Shown: piece after piece, positions 33,335-40,700 of the stretch | How positions within the stretch are numbered: position 1 is the stretch's first letter | How the letters are laid out: every line of letters starts with the position of its first letter | Assembly (NCBI GenBank): GCA_002733605.1 | Contig: NVWK01000003.1 | Span: 62,001 to 126,000 of the forward strand | Reading direction: 5' to 3' | DNA from: Robiginitomaculum sp. | GTDB taxonomy: Bacteria > Pseudomonadota > Alphaproteobacteria > Caulobacterales > Maricaulaceae | DNA length: 64,000 bases | Translations under genes and position numbers: made by a program | The notes under the pieces: generated by a model | What the model was told of the DNA's origin: nothing | The model's database searches: none | What the model saw: the letters and a program-made list of their open reading frames with translations, nothing else

Positions 33335-33682
33335 ATGTCTAATAATAAGCCAAACCTTGGCCGGGAAACTCTGTCTACTTTTATCTCAATTCCTTCTAGT
33401 TTAGAACAGGAGCATGCATCTCAGTTCAAAGATGTTCTCCTCATCTACAATGACAGTGCCTCCAATGCTGTTTTACGAAGCCTTTCGGACAATGGTGCCG
33501 AAATTGAAACAGAAGAGGAGCTTCACTTGCCTGATACATTTATTATAAAGTCTCCTTGTGGGGGCTTCATAAAAACGTGCTATCAGATTTGGCAGGATGG
33601 GAATTACATAGGCGTGACGTTTAAGTATCACGTTTATATAAAGTATAAAAAAAGTTCCAACATTTACCGTTTGTTCCGCTAA
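33335..33682 (+). CDS. PilZ-like domain protein lacking the c-di-GMP arginines
   Basis: 115 residues from ATG at 33335. The strand pattern LIYNDSASNAVLRSLSDNGAEI, then LHLPDTFIIKSP and CYQIWQDGNYIGVTF, follows the PilZ beta-barrel as seen in many short alphaproteobacterial PilZ proteins (xCxVxxxSxxGAxL, LPxxFxL, WxxxxxxGVxF). The RxxxR motif that binds c-di-GMP is missing at the N-terminus. It is the last gene before attR and may be cargo. Assignment rests on pattern only. Confidence 0.55.
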   Translation: MSNNKPNLGRETLSTFISIPSSLEQEHASQFKDVLLIYNDSASNAVLRSLSDNGAEIETEEELHLPDTFIIKSPCGGFIKTCYQIWQDGNYIGVTFKYHVYIKYKKSSNIYRLFR

Positions 33683-33741
33683 GCAACCATTTTGCGCTTG
33701 GAAATATTGGGGTGTGGGTAAGTTGTTTATAGCTGTGCTTT

Positions 33742-33758
33742 GGGCAGTATACGGGCAA
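33742..33758 (+). repeat. Putative integrase arm-type site, right
   Basis: GGGCAGTATACGGGCAA, one mismatch from 21250-21266, same orientation, 61 bp inside attR. Confidence 0.5.
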
Positions 33759-33819
33759 GAAAATGCCTCGAAAATACAATACACAACAATAACAACGGTG
33801 TAAGTGTTTTAAATTCTTA

Positions 33820-33866
33820 ATTGGTAATGATGAGGTCGGGAGTTCAATTCTCCCTTGCGGCACCAG
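33820..33866 (+). repeat. attR: displaced 3' end of tRNA-Thr
   Basis: Perfect 47-bp copy of 21087-21133, from just before the anticodon through CCA. No 5' half is present, so it is not a functional tRNA. Confidence 0.95.
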
Positions 33867-33963
33867 TTATAGCGTGGTTTTAGAGACATTGGTGATTTCA
33901 TCATATGGGCATAATGCCCACTTTATCCCAATATATCCGTAGCGCCTCCGGATAAGTATAGTG

Positions 33964-34602
33964 TTAAAGAGCGTTAGGTTCTAATACAGGAGCCACCGAT
34001 CCAATATCAGGGTGTTCGATTAATGACCAAGTTGGCCGTGCTAAATATTTGGGGTGGTACCAAGATTGAAAATAGATTGCGCCAATGTTGTCCAATTCAG
34101 GAACCTTAAAATTACCCAGCCAACTATTAGTATTTTCAAGACTGAGTTGCACCAATTCATTCCAGACTAGCAGTACGTCGACATAAATTTGTTTTCTATT
34201 ATATATTTTTTCTTTTTTATTGATTGTTTTTAGGAGTATGGAGTGGAACCATTCTTCAGAGGTGTCAAACCATAGGCCTTGATTGCAAAGCGGGTCTTCT
34301 GGGGTTGCTTGAATGTATTTAGCTTCTTTGATTATTTTTTCGTCCATGAACTCGGTTAACTCAACTGTGATATTTTTTTCGTTTAAAAAACAACTGAAAT
34401 CGGGAAGTGGGGGGCTTTCTTGCTTGTTCAATTTAATTGAAACGCCATTCAGTTTCTTGATGGAAGCTATAAATTCCCGCAACATACCCCGTTCGACAAT
34501 AGCAGTGTCTTCCGCATTCTCTGTCGCTCCAGATTGTGCGACCCCACGACCATTCATTAAGTGCGCCCAACGTTTCGATTCTGTATAATCGTTATCATCC
34601 AT
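33964..34602 (-). CDS. Orphan hypothetical protein beyond attR, possible nuclease fold
   Basis: 212 residues, AT-richer than its neighbours. LPDFSCFLNEKNITVELTEF around residues 67-86 resembles the PD..(x)..E-x-T/K core of restriction-type nucleases, with a preceding helix carrying Glu; that is suggestive only. The C-terminal half (IYVDVLLVWNELVQL, NIGAIYFQSW) is mixed alpha/beta. There is no signal peptide. It lies between the island end and murA, next to a pseudogene related to island DNA, and was probably acquired by transfer. Confidence 0.6.
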   Translation of the reverse strand: MDDNDYTESKRWAHLMNGRGVAQSGATENAEDTAIVERGMLREFIASIKKLNGVSIKLNKQESPPLPDFSCFLNEKNITVELTEFMDEKIIKEAKYIQATPEDPLCNQGLWFDTSEEWFHSILLKTINKKEKIYNRKQIYVDVLLVWNELVQLSLENTNSWLGNFKVPELDNIGAIYFQSWYHPKYLARPTWSLIEHPDIGSVAPVLEPNAL

Positions 34603-34673
34603 TATAGTATTGTAATTTGACAGATTAATTAGTCAACTAAGTCCGTTGTTACTGTCGAAAAACAAGATAATTC

Positions 34674-34855
34674 TCACGCTGACATTTGGGCCAATCCACT
34701 CTGAACCCCGTCTGTCTCTGCATCACTCGCAAGCATAAGTATGCATTTTGATCGTACTCCGGCATCTCACAGTTCATGCGTTGCTCTATTTCATCAAGAC
34801 AATATTGACGAAACCACGAATTTAGCAGGGGTTTGTTTAGTTGATAAGCATGAGT
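34674..34855 (-). pseudogene. Frameshifted paralogue of the 31217-31474 gene
   Basis: Read on the minus strand, one frame gives LLNSWFRQYCLDEIEQRMNCE and, after a shift near 34763-34775, another gives KCILMLASDAETDGVQSGL. These align with NPWNRQYFLDQIEDNMRCE and KCTLMLASDAETEGFQGGL of the island gene. The N-terminal third is lost or unrecognisable. There is no polymerase gene upstream. The rest of 34856-35002 holds only the murA promoter region. Confidence 0.8.
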
Positions 34856-35002
34856 TGTAAGCGCTCCCCCTCATTGCGAGATCCAATTACGCCATGTTTT
34901 TATCTCACATAATCTCAAATTACATATCGCCACAGGCCTTATTTTTGCCTAAAGTTTCGTGCAGGTATGATTCATACATCATACGAAAAGGTTTGAAGCA
35001 CT

Positions 35003-36265
35003 ATGGATAAAATTGTTATTGAAGGCGGCGTGCCTCTCTCGGGCGAGATCACGATTAGCGGAGCTAAAAATTCGGCGATCAAGCTTATGGCTGTGTGCCT
35101 GCTGTGTGACGAGCCGCTTGAGCTGACCAATATGCCACGCCTGAGAGATACGCGCTCTATGGGCGAGTTGCTGATGAGCCTCGGGGTGCAGGTGGAAACC
35201 GGGCCGGGTGCGCGTATGTTGCTTCATGCCAAAGACCTTAGTTCGACAACTGCCCCTTATGATCTCGTGCGTAAAATGCGCGCAAGCTTTAACGTGTTGG
35301 GGCCGCTCTTGGCGCGCTGTCACAAGGCAAAGGTATCTTTGCCCGGCGGCTGCGCAATTGGAGCACGACCGGTAGATTTGCATCTGGACGCGCTAAAGAC
35401 GCTTGGCGCAGATATAGAATTGAGCGAGGGCTATGTTATTGCCGAGGCCAAAGGCGGGCTTAAAGGCGCAGACATCACATTCCCGTTTATCAGTGTCGGC
35501 GCGACCGAGCACACAATGCTGGCCGCCGTACTGGCAAAGGGCGAAACGGTTTTAAACAATGCAGCGCGGGAGCCGGAAATTATCGATTTGGCAGACTGCC
35601 TGAACGCTATGGGCGCCAAAATTACCGGAGCAGGGCGCTCGGAAATGCGCATTGAAGGTGTCGACCGCTTGCACGGCGTCAGTTACGCCGTTGTCCCCGA
35701 CCGGATAGAGGCCGGAACTTACGCATTGGCGGCTGCGACCGCGGGCGGGTCTGTGCGGCTTTTAAATGTACGTTCCGAGCATTTAGGGGCTCTATGGCCG
35801 CTCATCGCCAAGGCGGGCACAAAGGTGACAATGGACGAAAATTCGGTATTGGTAGAGCGCCTCGGCACACCCATCCTCCCTGTTGATGTCGAGACCCAAG
35901 CCTATCCCGGTTTCCCGACCGATTTGCAGGCGCAACTTATGGCCATGGTCACTTTGGCAAATGGCGTGTCGATCATTCGGGAAAACATTTTCGAAAACCG
36001 GTTTATGCATTGCCCAGAGCTGATCCGCATGGGCGCGAACATCACTGTGAAAGGCCGGGAGGCTATTATCAGAGGTGTCGAAAGCTTAAAAGGTGCACAA
36101 GTGATGGCGACAGACCTTCGCGCCTCTGCAAGCCTTGTATCCGCAGGTCTTGCCGCCAAAGGCACGACAGAGGTGCTGAGAGTTTATCACCTTGATCGTG
36201 GTTTTGAGAACATAGATGTTAAACTCGGCAATTGCGGTGCCCGCATTAAACGGGTATCTGAATAG
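35003..36265 (+). CDS. murA: UDP-N-acetylglucosamine 1-carboxyvinyltransferase
   Basis: 420 residues. First committed step of peptidoglycan synthesis: transfer of enolpyruvate from PEP to UDP-GlcNAc in the cytoplasm. Conserved K22-N23 (GAKNSAIK), the active-site C117 in [14 protein letters not shown], and C-terminal RAGASL-like [15 protein letters not shown] are present, so the enzyme has the normal Cys and should be fosfomycin-sensitive in principle. It opens a co-directional alphaproteobacterial cluster that runs to yacG; the next gene is 2 bp away. Confidence 0.97.
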   Translation: MDKIVIEGGVPLSGEITISGAKNSAIKLMAVCLLCDEPLELTNMPRLRDTRSMGELLMSLGVQVETGPGARMLLHAKDLSSTTAPYDLVRKMRASFNVLGPLLARCHKAKVSLPGGCAIGARPVDLHLDALKTLGADIELSEGYVIAEAKGGLKGADITFPFISVGATEHTMLAAVLAKGETVLNNAAREPEIIDLADCLNAMGAKITGAGRSEMRIEGVDRLHGVSYAVVPDRIEAGTYALAAATAGGSVRLLNVRSEHLGALWPLIAKAGTKVTMDENSVLVERLGTPILPVDVETQAYPGFPTDLQAQLMAMVTLANGVSIIRENIFENRFMHCPELIRMGANITVKGREAIIRGVESLKGAQVMATDLRASASLVSAGLAAKGTTEVLRVYHLDRGFENIDVKLGNCGARIKRVSE

Positions 36266-36267
36266 AT

Positions 36268-36696
36268 ATGAGCACAGGATTAAAATTACTCGCACAAAAC
36301 CAAGACGATTTGAGCGTAATGTCGGCAGCGTTACAGGACGCAATCGTACAGGTTGACGGTATTCATTTTGACAAGCTGGCCCGCACGCTGGTGTTACGCA
36401 CAAGCCGCTTCATGCATGAACAGCAGGCGGGGAAACGTGTGCGCTCTGGTTTGCAGCTTAACAACATCCTGTCGGTTCAGGCCAAAGGCATAGATCGTAG
36501 CGATCCAAAGGCCTACCTCGTCTTGCTCTCCATAGATTTTACAAAGGGGAAACCCCTGCCGGGCGGTGAGATTTGTCTGAAATTTGCCGGCGGCGGCGAA
36601 TTGAGAGGGCAGGCCGAATATATAGAAGCCCGGCTCGTCGATTATTTACAAGAGCGCGAGACGGACAAACGCCCTCTCCATCCTCTAGAGGATTAG
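36268..36696 (+). CDS. DUF2948 family protein
   Basis: 142 residues, directly after murA as in most Alphaproteobacteria. LKLLAQNQDDLSVMSAALQDAIV, HFDKLARTLVL, and LSIDF..PGGEICLKFAGGGELR are the conserved segments. Function unknown; single cytosolic domain. In many relatives hisD follows here, but the next gene is UPF0262, 12 bp downstream. Confidence 0.9.
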   Translation: MSTGLKLLAQNQDDLSVMSAALQDAIVQVDGIHFDKLARTLVLRTSRFMHEQQAGKRVRSGLQLNNILSVQAKGIDRSDPKAYLVLLSIDFTKGKPLPGGEICLKFAGGGELRGQAEYIEARLVDYLQERETDKRPLHPLED

Positions 36697-36708
36697 GCCG
36701 GTTACGCC

Positions 36709-37188
36709 ATGACGGATGCTGATCACTATATCACGGAATTACACATCGACCCGCAGAGCCTGCCCGTAACAAGCCCGGAAATGGAGCATGAGCGTAGGGT
36801 CGCCATATTTGATCTGTTGGAAGAGAATGAGTTTAAGCCACTGGATTCCCCATCTGGGCCTTATGTGGTCAATATTGTGCTTAATGACGACAGACTAATT
36901 TTGAACGTAATGCGCACTAACGGAGCGGCGCGCGGCGATTATTCATTGTCGGTGAAACCGTTTCGCCGGATCATCAAAGACTATTTTATGATATGTGAAG
37001 CCTACCACGATGCCATTCGCACGGCGACATCTGCCCAGATCGAAGCGATTGATATGGGACGTAGGGGACTGCATAATGAAGGCTCGCGTTTGTTATCGGA
37101 CAGCCTTCGCAATACAATCGAGGTAGATTTCAATACCTCAAGGCGGTTTTTCACCTTGATCTGCGCATTACACAGGCGACCAAAATGA
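36709..37188 (+). CDS. UPF0262 family protein
   Basis: 159 residues, matching the usual length. ERRVAIFDLLEENEF, GPYVVNIVLNDDRLILNV, VKPFRRIIKDYFMICEAYHDAI and DMGRRGLHNEGS are diagnostic. Function unknown. Its stop overlaps the start of the following phosphatase-like gene by four bases (ATGA), indicating translational coupling. Confidence 0.93.
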   Translation: MTDADHYITELHIDPQSLPVTSPEMEHERRVAIFDLLEENEFKPLDSPSGPYVVNIVLNDDRLILNVMRTNGAARGDYSLSVKPFRRIIKDYFMICEAYHDAIRTATSAQIEAIDMGRRGLHNEGSRLLSDSLRNTIEVDFNTSRRFFTLICALHRRPK

Positions 37189-37640
37189 GTACATCTTCAA
37201 AAACACCACCTAAAGCCCCCACACAAACATTGGGCGCGGTTCTTTTCGTATGCACCCTCAATTCTATTCGTTCGCCAATGGCCGAAGGGCTTATGAAAGA
37301 CCTCATTGGCACAGACGTATATGTACAATCCTGCGGTTTGGAAGCGGGCGAGTTAAGCGAGCTTATGGTCACGGTTATGCGCGAAAAAGGCATTGATATG
37401 AGCGGGCATACTTCCAAAACCCTGAACGATTTGCGCGATACAAGCTTTGATGTGGTGATCGCCTTCACCCACGACGCGGCGAGCGCCGTACAGGCCGTAT
37501 TTGATGACAGTGATACGGATATCGAAACATGGCTCACACCGGACCCAACTGCGGGCGATTTGAATGTACGGGCGATGATGGACAATTATCGGGCGGTTCG
37601 GGATACAATTTCAATGCGAATACTGCGAAAATTTGGCTGA
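37185..37640 (+). CDS. Low-molecular-weight phosphatase family protein
   Basis: 151 residues. The P-loop VCTLNSIRSPMAEG gives the CX5R(S) signature of LMW protein tyrosine phosphatases and related arsenate reductases; the general-acid Asp is likely in WLTPDPTAGD. Members of this cluster are always found between UPF0262 and infA in Alphaproteobacteria. Substrate unknown. It is cytosolic and probably co-translated with the gene before it. Confidence 0.9.
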   Translation: MSTSSKTPPKAPTQTLGAVLFVCTLNSIRSPMAEGLMKDLIGTDVYVQSCGLEAGELSELMVTVMREKGIDMSGHTSKTLNDLRDTSFDVVIAFTHDAASAVQAVFDDSDTDIETWLTPDPTAGDLNVRAMMDNYRAVRDTISMRILRKFG

Positions 37641-37769
37641 AACGTGTGATTTTACAAAAAAACCCTATATAAAACATGGCACACATGCTTTAACCCACCC
37701 ACGCGAGTCACATAACGTAGAGGGTGCCTCATGCGTGACGGGTATTGCTGTTTTTAAAAAGGAATTGAT

Positions 37770-37991
37770 TTGGCAAAAGAAGAACTATTGGAATTCGAAG
37801 GTGAAGTTATGGAACTTCTCCCAAATGCGACATTCCGTGTGAAATTGGTCGGCAACGATCACGAGATTATTGCTCATACAGCTGGTAGAATGCGCAAAAA
37901 CCGCATTCGTGTTTTGGCGGGTGATATTGTGACGGTCGAAATGACACCATATGATCTTTCAAAAGGTCGTATTACCTATCGCTTTAAATAA
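37770..37991 (+). CDS. infA: Translation initiation factor IF-1
   Basis: 73 residues, the normal IF-1 length, an OB-fold protein that occupies the ribosomal A site during initiation. [31 protein letters not shown] and [11 protein letters not shown] are invariant-type segments. The start is TTG at 37770 after AAAAAGGAA; no ATG gives the conserved AKEE N-terminus. A gap of 129 bp separates it from the phosphatase gene, so it may have its own promoter. Confidence 0.97.
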   Translation: MAKEELLEFEGEVMELLPNATFRVKLVGNDHEIIAHTAGRMRKNRIRVLAGDIVTVEMTPYDLSKGRITYRFK

Positions 37992-38005
37992 GCGGGGTTT
38001 CGCTC

Positions 38006-38599
38006 ATGAGCGGCCCACATAAATCCTTTCCCCTTATTTTGGCAAGTGCGTCCCCGCGGCGCATAGAATTGCTTGCCCAAATCGGAATTGTACCCGATCA
38101 GGTACTGCCTGCGGATATTGACGAAACACCGGCCAAAACCGAAATCCCCAAACCACACGCGCTCAGACTTGCCCAAGGCAAGGCTGAGGCCATTGCGCGT
38201 ACCCATAAAGAGGCCTTCATTTTAGCTGCCGATACGGTTGTGGGTGTGGGACGGCGTATTTTACCCAAATCCGAGGATGAACAAACTGCGCGCGCATGTT
38301 TAGAGCTTCTTTCAGGGCGCTCACACCGCGTGTTTACGGGCGTGTGCGTGATTGCACCTGACGGTGTAATCCGAAGCCGGGTCGTTGAAACCCGTCTAAA
38401 AATGAAACGCTTGTCCGATCTTGAAATGCGGACGTATCTGGACAGCGGCGAATGGAATGGCAAAGCTGGTGGCTATGGGATACAGGGCCTCGCAGGTGCG
38501 TATATCTCTCAAATCATTGGCTCTTTTACCAATGTCGTTGGATTGCCAGTTTACGAAACGCGGAATTTGCTGTTAGGGGCAGGGTACACATATGGCTAG
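38006..38599 (+). CDS. maf: Maf family nucleotide pyrophosphatase
   Basis: 197 residues. LASASPRRIELLAQIG at the N-terminus, AADTVV, and NGKAGGYGIQGLAGAYI are the signature parts of Maf/YhdE house-cleaning enzymes that hydrolyse non-canonical or modified nucleoside triphosphates. It follows infA by 14 bp and overlaps the ribonuclease gene by eight bases. Confidence 0.94.
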   Translation: MSGPHKSFPLILASASPRRIELLAQIGIVPDQVLPADIDETPAKTEIPKPHALRLAQGKAEAIARTHKEAFILAADTVVGVGRRILPKSEDEQTARACLELLSGRSHRVFTGVCVIAPDGVIRSRVVETRLKMKRLSDLEMRTYLDSGEWNGKAGGYGIQGLAGAYISQIIGSFTNVVGLPVYETRNLLLGAGYTYG

Positions 38600-39623
38600 T
38601 CTATGCAAAATCGAGCATGCTATCGGGGAAACCCGCGCGGCGATCATCCATAAAAAACAAACGATTGAATATCATGTCCGCCGCTGGAGCGAGAAAAACA
38701 AGCCCCATGCGGGAGATGTGTTCTCGGGACGGGTTCGGGCCGTTGATAAAGGCTTGATGGCCGCATTTATCGATCTGGGCAGTGAACCTGCGGGTATGCT
38801 CCGGTTTTCCATGTCGCCAAACGCCCCGCATATGCATGAAGGGCAGATGATCAGGGTCAAGGTTTTACGCGACGGTGAACCGGGAAAAGGGCCTTTGCTC
38901 GGGTTTGTGGAACTTAGCGATGTTTCTGAACCCTGCAAAGAAATTGCGCAAAGCCTTGAAGACGAAATATTGGCTCGTTATCCGAAGATCGTTTTCGAAC
39001 AAGGCGATGTGAACGGTATATCGTGGGCATGCGAGGAAGAAGTAGCCCTGAAAACCGGTGGCTATATCTACATAGAACCCACCCGTGCCGCCACAATGAT
39101 TGATGTGGATACGGCGGGCGGCCAAAAGAGCAAGGTGAGTATTGCGGCCGCCAGAGAGATTGCCCACCAAGTCCGTTTGCGTGGTATTGGTGGCTTGGTC
39201 TTGATTGATTTCCCCAACTTTCGAAAAAAGAAGGATAAAGCCGATGTCTGGCAAACCCTCAAAGATTGTTTCGAGGGTGACCCGAACACTGTTAAAATTG
39301 CGCCTTTCTCGCGCTTTGATACGGTCGAATTGACCCGTTCACGTTCCGGCCCGACCATTGCCCAAATATTGCACGGGCCAACAGGGCAAGGGCAATCCCG
39401 CGAATTAAGCGCAGAAACATTAGCGCTTCAGGGCTTGCGGCGTCTGGTTAAAGAGGCCCGAATTGACGGAGGGGCAAAACTGGTTTTGGAGCTGCCTGTT
39501 ACGGCCTACGAATGGCTTAACGCGGAACATATTGACTGGAAAACCTCGCTTGGCGATAAAATCGGGCAGAGATTTACTCTCAAATCCGGTGCCAAAATAG
39601 ATGTGTATAAGGATGCGCCATGA
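38592..39623 (+). CDS. rng: Ribonuclease E/G family protein (short form)
   Basis: 343 residues. An S1-type RNA-binding domain (about residues 37-105, [22 protein letters not shown]) is followed by the catalytic domain with both metal-binding acidic sites ([10 protein letters not shown] and [10 protein letters not shown]) and [17 protein letters not shown]. It lacks the Zn-link CPxC and the long C-terminal scaffold, and is shorter than E. coli RNase G (489). Cuts single-stranded RNA; a separate full-length RNase E is expected elsewhere. It overlaps maf and is 10 bp from yacG. Confidence 0.88.
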   Translation: MASLCKIEHAIGETRAAIIHKKQTIEYHVRRWSEKNKPHAGDVFSGRVRAVDKGLMAAFIDLGSEPAGMLRFSMSPNAPHMHEGQMIRVKVLRDGEPGKGPLLGFVELSDVSEPCKEIAQSLEDEILARYPKIVFEQGDVNGISWACEEEVALKTGGYIYIEPTRAATMIDVDTAGGQKSKVSIAAAREIAHQVRLRGIGGLVLIDFPNFRKKKDKADVWQTLKDCFEGDPNTVKIAPFSRFDTVELTRSRSGPTIAQILHGPTGQGQSRELSAETLALQGLRRLVKEARIDGGAKLVLELPVTAYEWLNAEHIDWKTSLGDKIGQRFTLKSGAKIDVYKDAP

Positions 39624-39633
39624 GAAAGACATT

Positions 39634-39825
39634 ATGAGCAAAGACCTCTGTTCCATATGTAAGAAGCCGGCCAAGCAAGACTTCCTCCCATTTTGTTCCA
39701 AACGGTGCTCGGATGTTGATTTGGGCCGTTGGTTGAAAGGGGGATATGTTATCCCCGGACGTGATGGTGACGCCGGTATTCCCGCCAATGACTATAACCC
39801 CGACGAAGATCCAGGCTTACGCTAA
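39634..39825 (+). CDS. yacG: DNA gyrase inhibitor YacG (zinc-binding)
   Basis: 63 residues from ATG at 39634. C6, C9, C21 and C25 (CSICKK and FCSKRC) bind zinc, followed by [15 protein letters not shown]. coli YacG binds GyrB and blocks DNA binding. It is the usual last gene of this alphaproteobacterial cluster. Its 3' end overlaps the convergent GDPD gene by nine bases. Confidence 0.93.
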   Translation: MSKDLCSICKKPAKQDFLPFCSKRCSDVDLGRWLKGGYVIPGRDGDAGIPANDYNPDEDPGLR

Positions 39826-40647
39826 ATCATCAAAAACTTGTTTGTTATCAATGAAGTACAGATCGATGTTGAATCGATTTTTGTGCGCGTTGATCGCGTC
39901 CCAATCCGTGTAGGAAAACGTCGTCACAAACATTTTATGGGTATGATAATACGCACTTAAATCGCGGGTTATCATGTTTTGTGGCACACAAACCCCGCCG
40001 CCGGATGCACGTAATATAGCCAGCATATCACCGGCCAATGGTTTCAATACGGCCCACCCCGACCGCTCACCGATAATGTAATCTTGGGTTCCACGGGTAA
40101 TATGCCCGTCTTTAGACACATGCACATGATGGCTGGCCTTGATGTCTGCATTCGCAGGCATGCACCAATGACTAAGACAGAGGGGGATATCCGGGGCCAT
40201 TGCATGTAAGCGGTAGAGAACATCCGGCAACCACGAAACATAGACGGCTCGTCCCGCTAACCGATGCATCATAACAAGTGCATGGATTTCACCCTCGAAC
40301 CCGTAATCTTTGATATCAATAAGTAGGCGAGCCGTTGTGTTTTTATGGGCTTTGACAATTTCCAGCAGGGCATCAAATGTAGGCATTCTGGCAAATGCTT
40401 CGCCAATATCTGCATATTCACTGGCCTTGTGCTCACAAAGCTTGCGGCTTTGTCCCGAACCATCCAGTGCGTGTTCATCATGATAGATCATGAGCGTGCC
40501 GCATTTGGCGACCCGCACATCGAATTCGAGGTTTTGAACGCCAAAATCGAGAGCGGCCCGTAAGCCCTCTAACGTATTTTCAAACTCTGAAAACCCGCGA
40601 AAACGGTGAGAGATTAAAGCGTGTATATTGAGGGCTGTCATATTCAT
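39817..40647 (-). CDS. Glycerophosphodiester phosphodiesterase-like protein
   Basis: 276 residues from ATG at 40647, chosen for TGAGG five bases upstream. The GDPD active site is visible: H14-R15 with E23-N24-T25, E41 and D43 in LEFDV, and H56-D57 in [16 protein letters not shown] replaces the later Glu/Lys strand. No signal peptide, so cytosolic. It would hydrolyse glycerophosphodiesters from phospholipid turnover to glycerol-3-phosphate. Convergent with yacG. Confidence 0.85.
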   Translation of the reverse strand: MNMTALNIHALISHRFRGFSEFENTLEGLRAALDFGVQNLEFDVRVAKCGTLMIYHDEHALDGSGQSRKLCEHKASEYADIGEAFARMPTFDALLEIVKAHKNTTARLLIDIKDYGFEGEIHALVMMHRLAGRAVYVSWLPDVLYRLHAMAPDIPLCLSHWCMPANADIKASHHVHVSKDGHITRGTQDYIIGERSGWAVLKPLAGDMLAILRASGGGVCVPQNMITRDLSAYYHTHKMFVTTFSYTDWDAINAHKNRFNIDLYFIDNKQVFDDLA

Positions 40648-40700
40648 AACCTCAGTATGCAATCCCCGGCCCAAAGCCGGAGATTGTTAAAATTTACGGA

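Larger units (their letters stand above)
21087..33866. mobile_element. Eroded HK97-type prophage integrated in tRNA-Thr
   Basis: About 12.8 kb between perfect 47-bp repeats. Minus-strand left arm: integrase and small early genes, HNH nuclease, GapR-like protein, zinc-ribbon proteins. Plus-strand centre: portal remnant, head protease, capsid, remnants of decoration and tail genes, endolysin, spanins. Right arm: small membrane proteins and a LexA-controlled Y-family polymerase. Terminase, most of the portal, connectors, tape measure and nearly all tail genes are absent, so it cannot form phage particles on its own. Integrase and both att sites look intact, so excision may still be possible. Confidence 0.92.

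Noticed and set aside
33820-33866. A second tRNA-Thr gene
   Set aside because: Only the 3' part is present; the acceptor 5' strand and D arm are missing, so it is attR.
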